The notes below the pieces were generated by a model. That model was given only the letters and a program-made list of their open reading frames with translations, was not told the origin of the DNA and ran no database searches. DNA of 59,077 nucleotides, from contig NZ_FZMO01000090.1 of the NCBI RefSeq assembly GCF_900197875.1, positions 1 to 59,077 of the forward strand, read 5' to 3'. Position numbers and translations under genes: made by a program. Origin of the DNA: Frankia canadensis. Its GTDB lineage: Bacteria; Actinomycetota; Actinomycetes; Frankiales; Frankiaceae. Every line of letters begins with the position of its first letter. Within the stretch, counting starts at the first letter, position 1. Positions 36,675 to 46,635 of the stretch are shown here, piece by piece.

Positions 36675-37766
36675 ATGCCGCTGCGCGACTACCCCCGGAT
36701 CGTGCTGGGCCACGGCGGCGGCGGCACGCTGTCCGCCGAGCTCGTCGAGCACCTCTTCCTGCCCGCGTTCGCCGCCGCCGGCACCGTGCCGCCGTGCCCG
36801 GACACGACCTTGGCACCGCCCGGCCGGGGATCGGCGGCGCCGGACACGGACCCGGCGTCGGTGGACGCGGCGGTGGTCGAGGTCGGGGGGGCGCGGCTGG
36901 CGTTCACCACCGACTCCTACGTCGTGCGGCCGCTGTTCTTCCCCGGCGGGTCGATCGGCGAGCTGGCCGTCCACGGCACCGTCAACGACCTGGCCTGCCG
37001 GGGCGCGCGGCCGGTGGCGCTGTCCTGCGGGTTCATCCTCGAGGAGGGGCTGGAGCTCGCCGTGCTCGACCGGGTCGCGCGGGCGATGGGCGCCGCCGCC
37101 GCCAGCTGTGGGGTGCGGCTCGTCACCGGCGACACGAAGGTCGTGGAACGCGGCCGCTGTGACGGCCTCTACGTGAACACCAGCGGCATCGGCCTCGTCC
37201 CGGCCGGGGTGGACGTCCGACCCGGCCGTGTTCGGCCCGGGGATCGGATCGTCCTGTCCGGACCGATCGGCGAGCACGGGATCGCCGTGCTGAGCGTGCG
37301 CGAGGGTCTGGAGTTCGGCGGGGACGACGTCCGTTCGGACACCGCGCCACTGCACGGCCTGGTCGCCGCGATGCTCGCCGCGAGCACCACCGGGGTGCAC
37401 GCGATACGCGATCCCACCCGTGGGGGCCTCGCGACCGCGCTGGTCGAGATCGCCGCCGCGGCGGGCGTCGGCGTGGAGTTCACCGAGTCGGCCGTGCCGG
37501 TGCCCCCGGCCGTCGAGGCCGCCTGCGGCTTCCTCGGCCTGGACCCGCTGCACGTGGCGAACGAGGGCCGCCTCGTCGCCTTCGTCGCCGACGCCGACAC
37601 CGACACCGTCCTCGCCGCCATGCGCGCCCACCCCGCGGGCACCGGCGCCACCGTGATCGGCACCGTCACCGCCGGGCATCCCGGCCTCGTCGCCGCCCGT
37701 ACCGCCTTCGGCTCCACCCGTGTCGTCGACCGCCCCCTCGGCGAGCACCTCCCCCGCATCTGCTGA
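36675..37766 (+). CDS. hypE: Carbamoyl-phosphate-derived CN ligand protein HypE
   Basis: A 363-residue PurM/ThiL-fold ATPase that dehydrates a C-terminal thiocarbamate to thiocyanate and donates CN to HypCD. Motifs: IVLGHGGGGTLSAELVEHLF, FTTDSYVVRPLFFPGGSIG, GTVNDLACRGARP, TGDTKVVERGRCD, RDPTRGGLATALVEIA and the carbamoylated C-terminal Cys in LPRIC. ATG 36675, with GGTGGAG 8 bases upstream, gives the normal family length. The frame is open back to GTG 36540, which would add a 45-residue extension of TGADV repeats; that start has no good ribosome site. hypF is not in this window. Confidence 0.95.
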   Translation: MPLRDYPRIVLGHGGGGTLSAELVEHLFLPAFAAAGTVPPCPDTTLAPPGRGSAAPDTDPASVDAAVVEVGGARLAFTTDSYVVRPLFFPGGSIGELAVHGTVNDLACRGARPVALSCGFILEEGLELAVLDRVARAMGAAAASCGVRLVTGDTKVVERGRCDGLYVNTSGIGLVPAGVDVRPGRVRPGDRIVLSGPIGEHGIAVLSVREGLEFGGDDVRSDTAPLHGLVAAMLAASTTGVHAIRDPTRGGLATALVEIAAAAGVGVEFTESAVPVPPAVEAACGFLGLDPLHVANEGRLVAFVADADTDTVLAAMRAHPAGTGATVIGTVTAGHPGLVAARTAFGSTRVVDRPLGEHLPRIC

Positions 37767-37826
37767 GCCCGCGAGCCCGGGCGGCCGGGCGGATCCTCGG
37801 GGAGGTCGTGGCCGCCGAACGAGACG

Positions 37827-39743
37827 TCAGGATCCGGCGCTGATGCGCACGACGCAGTAGTTGGCGGCCAGGTAGACCTCGCGGCGGCCGCCCGGGTCGA
37901 GGCGGACGGTCGGGGCGTCCTTGGTGGCGGTGGCGATGTCGACATCCTCGCCGGAGGCGACGTCGCGCAGGACGAAGTCGCAGGTCTCGTTGCCGTTGAA
38001 GTCCCGGACCTCGACCTCGACGGCGGCGGGCGCGGTGAACGCCGTGCTGTCGCCGTTGTGCGCGATGGTGAACGGCAGCGTGGCCTCGCCCGCGCCGGGG
38101 ATCGCCGCGAGCTGGCAGCCGGGATCCGGTGGGGTCACGTCGAGCGCGAAGTCCCCCGTCTGGTGGATCTGGTAGGTGGCGTTCTCCTCGTAGACGGTGT
38201 CGGACGTCGCGGTGAAGCCCGGCGGGTTCTCCCCGGGAACCGGGCTGACGACGCAGCCCTTGTCGTCGCCGTCCTGCTTGTCGGAGATCTGCAGCCGCCA
38301 CGGTCCGGTCGCCGTGTAGGTGAAGGTGGACGAGCCGCCGCCGTCCTCGTCACCGCCGCCGCGGGTGAGCAGCACCACGGTGATGCCGGCGGCGGCGAGC
38401 ACGACCACCGCGACGCCGATCGCGAGCAGCCTCCTCCCCCGCCGGCGACCCGATCGCCGCCCGGCCCCGCCGGCGGCTCCGGGGCCGTCCGCCGTGCCCG
38501 CGTCGCCACCGGACGGAGAGGCCGCCGAGCCGACGGTCCCGATCCCGGAGATGTTCCACGGCGGTGTTCCCGGCGTCCCGGTGACCCCGACGGCGCCGGG
38601 CGTCGTACCGTGACCGCCGGCGCCCACGGCGGGCGACGGGATCGACGGCGGGGGGCTGTCGATCGGCGACGGGGTGTGGACCGTCTCCGGGATCGTCGCG
38701 GGCGGCATGGCCGCGGCGAGCGAACGGCCGCCCGTTCCCGAGCCGGGCCCGGACCCGGGCGCCGCCGGCGAGCCCGGCGCGGGCGGGGAGACGGGCATCC
38801 CCGACGAGCCGGGCGCGGGCGGGGAGACGGGCAGCGGTGAGCCGGTGCCCGGGCCTGGCGGGAGCGAGGACGAGGCGTCCGCGGGTCCGGCGGGGGGGAA
38901 GAGGTCGGGCCCCAGGGCGTCGACCAGCGCGGCGCGCAGGACGGCGGCGGTCGGGCGCTGGTGGGGCTCCCGGGACAGCGTCTGGCGGACCAGGTCACGT
39001 AGCGGCGCGGCGATGCGGGTGTAGTCGACGCGCGGGTCCTCGTGGACGATCCGGTAGGTGATCGCCTCGGGCGGGCCCTCGCCGTAGGGGGGCCTCCCGG
39101 TGGCGGCGTAGCCGATCAGTCCGCCCCAGGCGAACAGGTCCGAGGCGGCGCCGAGCTCGCCGGTGGTGATCTGCTCGGGCGACAGCCAGCCGGGCGTCCC
39201 GATCAGCGTGCCGGTGACGGTGAGCTGACCGGCGTCGCGCACCGCGGCCACGCCGAAGTCGATGACGATCGGACCGCCCGCCGTCCACATCACGTTCGAC
39301 GGCTTGAGGTCACGGTGGATGAGACCCACGCCGTGGATGGAGACCAGCGCGTCGGCGAGCCCGGCGGCCAGGCGCAGCTGGTCCGCCTCGGTGAGCGGGC
39401 CCTGCCGGGCGACGTGCTGTTCCAGGGTCGGGGCCGCGAGGAACTGGGTGGCGAGCCACGGCGGCTCGGCGGTGATGTCGAAGTCGAGCAGCGTCGCCGT
39501 GTGCCGGCCGCGCACCCGGAAGCAGGCCTGCAACTCGCGCTGGAACCGCACCCGGAAACTGGGGTTGTCCGCCAGCTCCGATCGGATGATCTTCACGGCG
39601 ACCTGGCCGAGCGGGCCGTCGCCGAGGTAGACGACGCCCATCCCGCCGCCGCCGAGCCGGCCGAGCAGGCGATGCGGACCCACCTGGACGGGATCGCTCA
39701 GGCGAAGGGCAGCGACCGCCACCGGCTCCGGGTCGGTGGACAT
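37827..39743 (-). CDS. Membrane-anchored serine/threonine protein kinase
   Basis: A 638-residue PknB-type kinase. Kinase domain (~20-280): [21 protein letters not shown] with the ATP Lys, HRDLKPSN catalytic loop, VIDFGVAAV (DFG) and [12 protein letters not shown] in place of APE. A Pro/Gly/Ser-rich linker follows (~280-450), then one transmembrane helix ([21 protein letters not shown]) and an extracytoplasmic domain of ~160 residues with several Cys ([40 protein letters not shown]). It probably senses an external cue, ligand unknown. ATG 39743. Convergent with hypE. Confidence 0.92.
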   Translation of the reverse strand: MSTDPEPVAVAALRLSDPVQVGPHRLLGRLGGGGMGVVYLGDGPLGQVAVKIIRSELADNPSFRVRFQRELQACFRVRGRHTATLLDFDITAEPPWLATQFLAAPTLEQHVARQGPLTEADQLRLAAGLADALVSIHGVGLIHRDLKPSNVMWTAGGPIVIDFGVAAVRDAGQLTVTGTLIGTPGWLSPEQITTGELGAASDLFAWGGLIGYAATGRPPYGEGPPEAITYRIVHEDPRVDYTRIAAPLRDLVRQTLSREPHQRPTAAVLRAALVDALGPDLFPPAGPADASSSLPPGPGTGSPLPVSPPAPGSSGMPVSPPAPGSPAAPGSGPGSGTGGRSLAAAMPPATIPETVHTPSPIDSPPPSIPSPAVGAGGHGTTPGAVGVTGTPGTPPWNISGIGTVGSAASPSGGDAGTADGPGAAGGAGRRSGRRRGRRLLAIGVAVVVLAAAGITVVLLTRGGGDEDGGGSSTFTYTATGPWRLQISDKQDGDDKGCVVSPVPGENPPGFTATSDTVYEENATYQIHQTGDFALDVTPPDPGCQLAAIPGAGEATLPFTIAHNGDSTAFTAPAAVEVEVRDFNGNETCDFVLRDVASGEDVDIATATKDAPTVRLDPGGRREVYLAANYCVVRISAGS

Positions 39744-39933
39744 CGTGCGATCTTCTCCCCCCGGACGCCGCCCAGGCTCCGGGCGGCGCCAGTACGCGCG
39801 ACCACCGGCGGCGGGCGTCACGGTGACAAATCATCTGGATCGTAGCGACCATGCCTGCCGCGTCCCACAGCCGTCAGGCATCCGACGAGCGTCGGGGTGC
39901 TGGTGGACGGCCTCCGTGGCCTTCACCCGCTGG

Positions 39934-39942
39934 TTATCCACA
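39934..39942 (+). promoter_or_regulatory. Single consensus DnaA box
   Basis: TTATCCACA matches the DnaA-box consensus exactly and lies about 100 bases upstream of recQ in the divergent gap to the kinase. There is only one and no AT-rich unwinding region, so it is not an origin; it might titrate DnaA or regulate recQ, or be chance. Confidence 0.35.
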
Positions 39943-40035
39943 GCGCCGCGCCGGGCGCGAAGGGACCACGATGACCGTCCACAGCCGCCAACCGGGTGCC
40001 CTGGACCGTCCGAGGGTGCCCGTAGGGTGGCGTAC

Positions 40036-41946
40036 GTGACCATGTCGCCCGGCACCGCGGTGCAGCCCTCCGACGCCGCCGGCTCCACGCAGGAGGTACT
40101 GCAGCGGGTCTTCGGGTACGACGCGTTCCGCGCGGGCCAGCGGGAGATCATCGAGCATCTCGTCGGCGGCGGTGACGCGCTGGTGCTCATGCCGACCGGC
40201 GGCGGCAAGTCCCTGTGCTACCAGATCCCGGCCCTGGTCCGCCGAGGCACGGGCGTCGTGATCTCCCCGCTGATCGCCCTGATGCAGGACCAGGTCGACG
40301 CGCTGCGCGCCCTCGGCGTGCGGGCCGGCTTCCTCAACTCCACGCAGGACTCGGGCGAGCGGCGGGCGACCGAGGGGGCGTTCCTCGCCGGTGAGCTCGA
40401 CCTGCTCTACCTGGCTCCGGAGCGGCTGCGTGTCGAGGCGACGGTCCGGCTGTTCGACCGGGGCGAGATCTCGCTGTTCGCGATCGACGAGGCGCACTGC
40501 GTCGCCCAGTGGGGGCACGACTTCCGGCCCGACTACCTGCTGCTGTCCATGCTGCACGAGCGCTGGCCGGCGGTCCCGCGCGTCGCGCTGACCGCCACGG
40601 CGACGCCGGAGACCCACCGGGAGATCACCGCGCGCCTGGGCCTCGCCGGCGCCCACCACCACGTCGCGGACTTCGACCGGCCGAACATCCAGTACCGGAT
40701 CGTGGCGAAGAAGGAACCGAAGGCGCAGCTGCTGGACCTGCTGCGCACCGAGCACACCGGCGACGCGGGCATCGTCTACTGCCTGTCCCGGGCGTCCGTC
40801 GAGAAGATCGCCGAGTTCCTGGTCGGCCAGGGCATCCCCGCGCTGCCCTACCACGCGGGGCTCGACGCGCGGGTCCGCGCCGAGAACCAGGCCCGCTTCC
40901 TGCGTGAGGACGGCATCGTCATGGTCGCGACGATCGCCTTCGGGATGGGCATCGACAAGCCGGACGTGCGCTTCGTGGCCCACCTCGACCTGCCCAAGTC
41001 GGTGGAGGGCTACTACCAGGAGACCGGCCGAGCGGGGCGGGACGGCCTGCCCTCCACCGCGTGGCTCGCCTACGGCCTGCAGGACGTCGTCCAGCAGCGC
41101 CGGCTCATCGACTCCTCCCCCGGCGACGCGGCGCACCGCCGCCGGCTCGGCACCCACCTCGACGCGATGCTCGCCCTGTGCGAGACCGTCGAGTGCCGCC
41201 GGGTCGGGCTGCTCGCCTACTTCGGCCAGCGCGGCGCCCCGCCCTGCGGCAACTGCGACACCTGCCTGACCCCGCCCGAGTCCTGGGACGGCACGGTCGC
41301 CGCGCAGAAGCTGCTCTCGGCGGTGCTGCGGCTGGACCGGGAGCGCCACCAGCGCTTCGGCGCAGGCCACATCATCGACATCCTGCTCGGCCGGCGCACC
41401 CCCCGCGTCGAGCAGCAGCAGCACGACGGCCTCACCGTCTTCGGCGTCGGCGCGGACCTGCGCGAGCTGGAGTGGCGCGGCGTGGTCCGCCAACTGCTCG
41501 CCCAGGGCCTGCTGGCCGTGCAGGGCGAGCACGGCACGCTGGCGCTGACGCCGAGCAGCGCCGACGTGCTGCGCGGGGACCGCGCGGTGGCGCTGCGGCG
41601 CGAGCCCGAACGGCCCGCGCGGAGCTCGGTGCGCGCCGAGCGGGGCGACGGAGCCGGCGGTGGGCGGTCGTCCCGGCGGGCGGCACCCGTCGAGCTGCCG
41701 GCCAGCGCGGCACCGGTCTTCGAGGCGCTGCGGGCGTGGCGCGGCGGCACCGCGAAGGAGCAGGGCGTCCCCGCCTACGTCATCTTCCACGACGCGACGC
41801 TGCGCGAGATCGCCGCGCGCCGGCCCGCCAGCCTCGCCGACCTCGCCGCCATCAGCGGCGTCGGCGAGAACAAACTCGCGAAGTACGGCCAGCACATCCT
41901 CGACGTCCTCGGCGAAGCCGGCCCGGACCCCGCGGAGCTTCGCTAG
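40036..41946 (+). CDS. recQ: ATP-dependent DNA helicase RecQ
   Basis: About 636 residues. Superfamily 2 motifs: [11 protein letters not shown] (motif 0), [15 protein letters not shown] (I), [11 protein letters not shown] (Ia), [19 protein letters not shown] (DEAH box II plus aromatic loop), ALTATATP (III), [16 protein letters not shown] (V) and [12 protein letters not shown] (VI). The RecQ-Ct zinc site is PCGNCDTC plus an upstream Cys, followed by a winged helix and a C-terminal HRDC domain ([19 protein letters not shown]). GTG 40036 has AGGGTGG 5 bases upstream; ATG 40042 is the alternative. Unwinds DNA 3' to 5'. Followed after 45 bases by a nuclease-like/pseudokinase gene in the same direction. 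Confidence 0.95.
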   Translation: MTMSPGTAVQPSDAAGSTQEVLQRVFGYDAFRAGQREIIEHLVGGGDALVLMPTGGGKSLCYQIPALVRRGTGVVISPLIALMQDQVDALRALGVRAGFLNSTQDSGERRATEGAFLAGELDLLYLAPERLRVEATVRLFDRGEISLFAIDEAHCVAQWGHDFRPDYLLLSMLHERWPAVPRVALTATATPETHREITARLGLAGAHHHVADFDRPNIQYRIVAKKEPKAQLLDLLRTEHTGDAGIVYCLSRASVEKIAEFLVGQGIPALPYHAGLDARVRAENQARFLREDGIVMVATIAFGMGIDKPDVRFVAHLDLPKSVEGYYQETGRAGRDGLPSTAWLAYGLQDVVQQRRLIDSSPGDAAHRRRLGTHLDAMLALCETVECRRVGLLAYFGQRGAPPCGNCDTCLTPPESWDGTVAAQKLLSAVLRLDRERHQRFGAGHIIDILLGRRTPRVEQQQHDGLTVFGVGADLRELEWRGVVRQLLAQGLLAVQGEHGTLALTPSSADVLRGDRAVALRREPERPARSSVRAERGDGAGGGRSSRRAAPVELPASAAPVFEALRAWRGGTAKEQGVPAYVIFHDATLREIAARRPASLADLAAISGVGENKLAKYGQHILDVLGEAGPDPAELR

Positions 41947-41991
41947 GCTTTTCCGGGTCGATCTTCCGCCCCCCGCGAGGAGCGATCCCGC

Positions 41992-43533
41992 ATGCCGGAC
42001 TGGCGTTCCCACCCGTTCGCCGCCGATTTCCGCGTCCACGAACTGCACACGCGCAGCGAGGCGGCCGCCCGGGTCGACTTCGGCGAGATGATCGGTCATC
42101 TCGTGGACGCGCTCTATCCGCAGGCGCGCGAGCCGGGCACGCGCCCGCCCTGCGGCGGTCCGGGTCCCGCCCAGCGGGACGCCGTCTGCCGGCAGTACGA
42201 CGGGCGGCTCGTCATCTGGCAGACCAGGTACCTGCTGCCCCGTGTCGGCGACGCCTACCTGCCCCAGATCCGGGCCTCCTACCTGCGGGCCCGCGTCCAC
42301 GCCCGGGAGCACGGCGGTTCCCTCGGCCGCTGGGTGCTGTGCGTGCCCGGCCTGCTCGACCCGCGCCTGGCCCGGTGGTGGGAACAGTGGCGCCGCGAGC
42401 AGCGCGTCGCCACCGGAACGGACATCGACCTGTGGGACGCCCCCGCCCTGCGAACCCGCCTCGGCCGCCCCGTCGCCAAGCTCGTCCGCGCCGGCTACTA
42501 CTGCCGTCCCGGCGCGCCGCAGTTCGGCTGGGCGCAGCCGTCGGACGGCGCTGACGCCGAGGGTGGCGCCGCCGCGGCAGCCCGGGCCTTGCCACCGGGT
42601 GGCGCGGGCGAGCCCTGGCGCGGTGGGGCGACGGTGCGGATGGCGGGACGCTCCTGCGTGCTCGACGGCGATCCGGTGGAGCGGCGCGGCGGGGAGGGCG
42701 CCTGGCTGCTGCGGGAGGGAGCGGCGTCGCTGGTCGGCACGACACCGCGCCCGGTGTGGTTCCGCCAGGTGCTGGTCCGGCGGCCAGGCGACCGCGCGGA
42801 CGCCCAGCTCGCCGCCGTGGACGGGCAGCTGCGCCTGCTCGCCGAGATCGGCGGCCGATCCGGCCTGCCGGCGCTCGTCGCCGGTCACGTCACCCCGGCG
42901 GAGGGCGTGCTGCTGTCCGCCCGCCCCCCGGGGCGCACCTGGCGGGAGGTGTTCGGCCCGCCGGCGCCGCAACGCCGCCGATCGGCCCGTCCGCCGGCCC
43001 CACCCGCCGGACTGGCGCGCCACCGCCCGGGCGGGACGACCATCGCCCTGCTGCGGGCCGCGGCCGGGGCCGGCGACGCGCTCGCCGCGCTGCACGAGTC
43101 CGGGCACAGCCATCGGGCGGTGACCCCCGACGCGGTGGTGCTCCCGCCGGTCTGGGGCTCGCGAGCGGCGGGCGCGTCCATCCTGCGTGACCTGGGGCTC
43201 GCCACGGTGACCCGCCGTGCCGGCGAGGGCCCCGCCGAGTACCGCGCGCCGGAGCAGGAGCTGTTCGGCCTGCACGGCCCGCGCGTCGGCCTGCGTACCG
43301 ACGTCTTCCGGCTCGCGGCGATGGCGTACCACACGCTGTCCGGCGTCATGCCGACGTGCGGGGGCCCGGCGCCGCTACGCGGCCTGCGGCTGCCGTTCCC
43401 CGTCCCGCAAACCCTCGACGAGGTGCTGCTGCGCGCGCTGGACCTGGATCCGGCACGCCGGCCGGCACGGATCCGCGTCCTCGCCGACGCCTTCCGCCTC
43501 GGCGCCCTGCACCTGACCCAGGCCAGCCACTAG
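41992..43533 (+). CDS. Nuclease-like N-terminus fused to a pseudokinase domain
   Basis: A 513-residue cytosolic protein. Residues 1-165 resemble Mrr-like PD-(D/E)xK effector domains of NTPase/kinase defence proteins: FGEMIGHLVDALYP, then GRLVIWQTRYLLPRVGDAY (expected QxK reads QTR, 77-79), GRWVLCVPGLLDPRLARWWE and TDIDLWDAPALRTRLG. Residues ~200-500 look like a protein kinase fold: Gly-rich RGGEGAWLLREG, HRAVTPDAVVLPP where HRDLKPxN is expected (about 372), LRDLGLA in place of DFG, and AEYRAPEQELFGLHG as APE region with a C-lobe LRALDLDPARRP. Catalytic Asp and Lys are replaced, so a pseudokinase. GAGGAG precedes ATG 41992. Both assignments rest on remote pattern similarity. Confidence 0.6.
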   Translation: MPDWRSHPFAADFRVHELHTRSEAAARVDFGEMIGHLVDALYPQAREPGTRPPCGGPGPAQRDAVCRQYDGRLVIWQTRYLLPRVGDAYLPQIRASYLRARVHAREHGGSLGRWVLCVPGLLDPRLARWWEQWRREQRVATGTDIDLWDAPALRTRLGRPVAKLVRAGYYCRPGAPQFGWAQPSDGADAEGGAAAAARALPPGGAGEPWRGGATVRMAGRSCVLDGDPVERRGGEGAWLLREGAASLVGTTPRPVWFRQVLVRRPGDRADAQLAAVDGQLRLLAEIGGRSGLPALVAGHVTPAEGVLLSARPPGRTWREVFGPPAPQRRRSARPPAPPAGLARHRPGGTTIALLRAAAGAGDALAALHESGHSHRAVTPDAVVLPPVWGSRAAGASILRDLGLATVTRRAGEGPAEYRAPEQELFGLHGPRVGLRTDVFRLAAMAYHTLSGVMPTCGGPAPLRGLRLPFPVPQTLDEVLLRALDLDPARRPARIRVLADAFRLGALHLTQASH

Positions 43534-43940
43534 CCCGTGGGCGCGGCGCAGACCGTGGAGCGGGCGAGAGCGAGGATCGCCGCGGCCGTCGCCGGGTCGG
43601 GGGTGACGCCGTGACGCGCGAACCGGCCGGGGATGCGGGTGAGGGCGAGCTGGTCGCCGCCCGCCGGCAGATCGTCGACGCAGATGTGGGCGCCGTCGTC
43701 ACGCAGGACCGTGTCGGTCTGGCCGCCGGCGAGCGCCGGGAACCGGGTCCGGAAGGTGGTGGCGAACGCGCCCGCCGCCTCGGAGTCGTGCACCAGGTCG
43801 AACGCGCCGGTCCGGGTCGCCGCGGCCGCCGCCGGCGCCGCGGAGGTGGACGCCGGGCCGGCCGACCCGCCCGAGCCGCCGCAGGCCGTCAGGACGGCGG
43901 CCAGCATGACGGCCACGGCGGGTGCTCGCCACTTCGTCAT
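43530..43940 (-). CDS. Lipoprotein with DUF732-like domain
   Basis: A 136-residue exported lipoprotein: signal MTKWRAPAVAVMLAAVLTAC with lipobox LTAC, an Ala/Ser-rich linker, and a small helical domain with a Cys pair (HICVDDLPAGGDQLALTRIP to ARHGVTPDPATAAAILALAR, ending STVC), similar to DUF732 proteins of actinobacteria. Function unknown. Convergent with the previous gene, sharing four bases (stop codons overlap as CTAG). Confidence 0.8.
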   Translation of the reverse strand: MTKWRAPAVAVMLAAVLTACGGSGGSAGPASTSAAPAAAAATRTGAFDLVHDSEAAGAFATTFRTRFPALAGGQTDTVLRDDGAHICVDDLPAGGDQLALTRIPGRFARHGVTPDPATAAAILALARSTVCAAPTG

Positions 43941-44216
43941 CGGCTTCCCCTGCTCCCCGCGAGATTCGTGGAAGAGCCGAGGTTAGTCCCCGACCACACC
44001 GGCACATCGGGCGGGGCCCGCCGCGGCATCGACCACTCGTCTCGCTCCGCACCGGGACCATCGTCGTTTTCCCGTTGATCGAAACAGCTCGGACACATCG
44101 GGTCAGTAATGGGCAAGTCGGTTGGACGAGCCCACTAGCAGTCTGGTTGCATGACAACGCGACGGAGGTAGCCGAAAGCGGGAGGGCCCCGCCCGAGAGA
44201 GAGCAGTAAGGACGGG

Positions 44217-45764
44217 ATGACGACGCGAGCCCGAGAACTGTTCCAGCGGTCACGCACGCTACTCGGCAACTCCCGGGAGGCCGCCGCACAGTTGCTGTCG
44301 CCTTCCTCGTCCGCGCCACCCAATTCTCACCCAAGAAACTCACCACGCCCGTCGGTTTCGCCGCGTTCGGCGGCACCCGCCCATTCCACGCCCGCGTCCC
44401 GGCCCTTCAACCCGCCGCGGCGCGCCGTCTCGCCGGCATCGCCGACGCGGACGGATCCCACGACCGAGGGCGCTCTCCCCCGGGCCGCGGCCCCGGTCCA
44501 GCCGCCCGCGCCGGCATTGACCGCTGCGCCGGCCCCGACCGGTGCCGAGGCGGCGGGAACCGCTACGACGCCCGCGGTGAGCGCCGAGGCGCTGTCGGCG
44601 ATCTGCTCCGACGTCGCCCTGCGCGACCTGAACCTCGTCGACTCGCTGCTGTCGCTGCTCGAGGAGCTGGAAGCCCGCGAGCAGGACGCCGAACGGCTCG
44701 CCGAGCTGTACCAGCTCGACCATCTGGCCGCGCGGCTGCGCCGCAACGCCGAGAACCTGCGAGTACTCGCCGGGCGGGACGCGAGCGACACCGCCGCGGA
44801 GACCACCCCGCTCGTCGACGTGATCCGCGCGGCGATGTCGTCGATCGACCACTACTCGCGTGTCACCATCGGCCGGGTGGTCCCCCTCGGCGTCGTCGGG
44901 TTCGCCGCGGAGGACGTCAGCCGCCTGCTCGCGGAGCTGCTCGACAACGCCACGAAGTCCTCCCCACCGACCACGCCGGTGCGGGTCGGCGTGCACCTGA
45001 CCGAACAGGGCAGCGCGCTGCTGCGGGTCGAGGACGAGGGCATCGGCCTGCCGCCCGAGCGCCTGCACCTGTTCAACGACCGGCTGCGGGCCGCGCCGAT
45101 CCTCGACGACGACGCCGTGCGGCACATGGGCCTGGCCGTCGTCGGCCGGATCGCCGACCGCCACGACATGCGCACGTGGCTCACCCGGCGCCATCCGCAC
45201 GGCACGACCGCCTCGGTGCTGCTGCCAGCCGCGCTGCTGTGTGAGCTGCCGGAGACGAGCTGGTCGGGCACGCGGACGGTCACCGCACCGGTCGTCGCCG
45301 CCGTCGACCCGCAGGGCCCGCCCGCGGCCCCGACGATCGCGGGGCTGCCAAGCAGGCGGGCGAGCCGCCCGTCCGCGCGGTCACGGGTCGCGGGGGCCGG
45401 TGGGCCGGCGCGGCTCGCCTCCGCCGCGCCGACGCTGCGTCCGGTGCCGAGCCCGGCGGACGCGCCGCCGCCGAGCGATGGCACCACCTCCAGCGGTCTG
45501 CCGCGTCGGGTGTCACGCAGCCTGAAGGACGCCACCGGCCCGCGCGTCCTGCTCCCACCCACCAGCCGTGCGCCCGCCGATCGCGCACCCGCCGATCGCG
45601 CGCCGACCGACCAGCGACCCACCGACCCACCCGCCGCCGAGCCGCCGCCACCCACCGACCAGCCATCCACCGACCGCACGGCCGACCATGAGCGCCTGCT
45701 CGCCGATTTCGACGCCTTCAGCCAGGGGGAGCAGGCCGCACACGACGAGCAACGAGGGGCCTGA
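44217..45764 (+). CDS. cvnA: Conservon sensor-kinase-like ATPase CvnA, soluble form
   Basis: A 515-residue protein. Residues 1-120 are Pro/Ser/Ala-rich; ~125-200 form the dimerisation-type helices (ICSDVALRDLNLVDSLLSLL, LYQLDHLAARLRRNAENLRV with the phospho-acceptor-like His); ~230-350 is HATPase_c with LLAELLDNATKSSPP (N-box), VEDEGIGLPPERL (G1) and HMGLAVVGRIADRH (G2). The C-terminal ~150 residues are disordered with APADRAPADRAPTDQRPTD repeats. Unlike most CvnA proteins there are no transmembrane segments or extracellular sensor. Heads the cvnA-B-C-D operon. AAGGACGGG precedes ATG 44217. Confidence 0.88.
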   Translation: MTTRARELFQRSRTLLGNSREAAAQLLSPSSSAPPNSHPRNSPRPSVSPRSAAPAHSTPASRPFNPPRRAVSPASPTRTDPTTEGALPRAAAPVQPPAPALTAAPAPTGAEAAGTATTPAVSAEALSAICSDVALRDLNLVDSLLSLLEELEAREQDAERLAELYQLDHLAARLRRNAENLRVLAGRDASDTAAETTPLVDVIRAAMSSIDHYSRVTIGRVVPLGVVGFAAEDVSRLLAELLDNATKSSPPTTPVRVGVHLTEQGSALLRVEDEGIGLPPERLHLFNDRLRAAPILDDDAVRHMGLAVVGRIADRHDMRTWLTRRHPHGTTASVLLPAALLCELPETSWSGTRTVTAPVVAAVDPQGPPAAPTIAGLPSRRASRPSARSRVAGAGGPARLASAAPTLRPVPSPADAPPPSDGTTSSGLPRRVSRSLKDATGPRVLLPPTSRAPADRAPADRAPTDQRPTDPPAAEPPPPTDQPSTDRTADHERLLADFDAFSQGEQAAHDEQRGA

Positions 45765-45772
45765 GGACAGCC

Positions 45773-46210
45773 GTGACGGACACCACCAGCGAACAGGGAC
45801 GCGACGACTTCACCTGGCTCGTCAACGACTTCGTCGGCCGGGTGCACGGCGTCTCGCACGCCATGATCATGTCAGCTGACGGGCTGTCGCTGGCCGCGTC
45901 GGACTCGGTCGGCCTCGTCGAGCGCGAGCAGCTCGCGGCCATCTCGAGCGGCATGCTGAGCCTGGCCCGCAACAGCGCGGCGCTGTTCGGCCGGGGCACC
46001 TGCGAACAGATCATCGTCCGGCTCTCCGTCGGCTACCTGCTGTTCATGGGCATCGATGCCGGGGCGGGCCTGGCGGTGCTCACCGACGCCGACTGCGACA
46101 TGAAGGTCGTCGGCTACGAGATGACCCAGTTCGTGCTGCACGCCGGCCACGCGCTGACCCCGCAGGTCCGGGTCGATCTGCGCCAGGTCCTCGCTGGCCG
46201 GCAGCTGTGA
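45773..46210 (+). CDS. cvnB: Conservon roadblock/LC7 protein CvnB
   Basis: A 145-residue Roadblock/LC7 fold protein: DFTWLVNDFVGRVHGVSHAM, IMSADGLSLAASDSV, QLAAISSGMLSLARNSAALF, and VIRL-type strand with LLFMGIDAGAGLAVLTD. These proteins act as partners of small GTPases such as CvnD (MglA/MglB-like pairing). GTG 45773 has GAGGA upstream. Stop overlaps the cvnC start (GTGA). Confidence 0.93.
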   Translation: MTDTTSEQGRDDFTWLVNDFVGRVHGVSHAMIMSADGLSLAASDSVGLVEREQLAAISSGMLSLARNSAALFGRGTCEQIIVRLSVGYLLFMGIDAGAGLAVLTDADCDMKVVGYEMTQFVLHAGHALTPQVRVDLRQVLAGRQL

Positions 46211-46635
46211 GCCGAGTACCACGAGCGACGGGGGGCGAACGCACGATGGCTCAGGACAGCAGTGTGCCGGGAGCGACGGCCCGCGCGCCGCGGCGACGCA
46301 GCCGGCGGGTGCGCCCCTACGCGCTCACCGGCGGGCGCACCCGTGCCCGCCACCACCTGCTCGTGGAGACGATGATCTCGGTGCCGCGCTACGACCCGGC
46401 GCTCAGTGCCTCGCTGATGCCGGAATCGAAGGCGCTCTACGAGCGGGCCCGCGGCCAGCTGTCGATCGCGGAGCTCTCGGCGATGCTGTCGATCCCGCTC
46501 GGCGTCGTGCGCGTCCTCATCAGCGACCTCGCCTCCCAGGGCGCCGTGTTCATCCACCCCACCGCGAACGCCTATCCCCATGACCGCGGCGTGCTGGAGC
46601 GGATCCTGCACGGGCTGCGGGAGCTGCCGGTCTGA
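46207..46635 (+). CDS. cvnC: Conservon DUF742 protein CvnC
   Basis: A 142-residue DUF742 protein with the family opener RRVRPYALTGGRTRARHHL and a winged-helix-like body: LYERARGQLSIAELSAMLSI, LGVVRVLISDLASQGAVFIH and ILHGLRELPV. A likely adaptor of the conservon membrane complex. GTG 46207 overlaps cvnB; ATG 46246 with a G-run upstream is an alternative start. Confidence 0.92.
   Translation: MSRVPRATGGERTMAQDSSVPGATARAPRRRSRRVRPYALTGGRTRARHHLLVETMISVPRYDPALSASLMPESKALYERARGQLSIAELSAMLSIPLGVVRVLISDLASQGAVFIHPTANAYPHDRGVLERILHGLRELPV

Noticed and set aside
39934-39942. Replication origin suggested by a perfect DnaA box
   Set aside because: Only one box, no AT-rich segment and no dnaA/dnaN nearby.
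39934-43332. Very long minus-strand open frame (over 1100 codons) across recQ and the pseudokinase gene
   Set aside because: Its translation is Arg/Gly/Val-rich antisense noise of the high-GC third-position type, while recQ on the plus strand has all helicase motifs.
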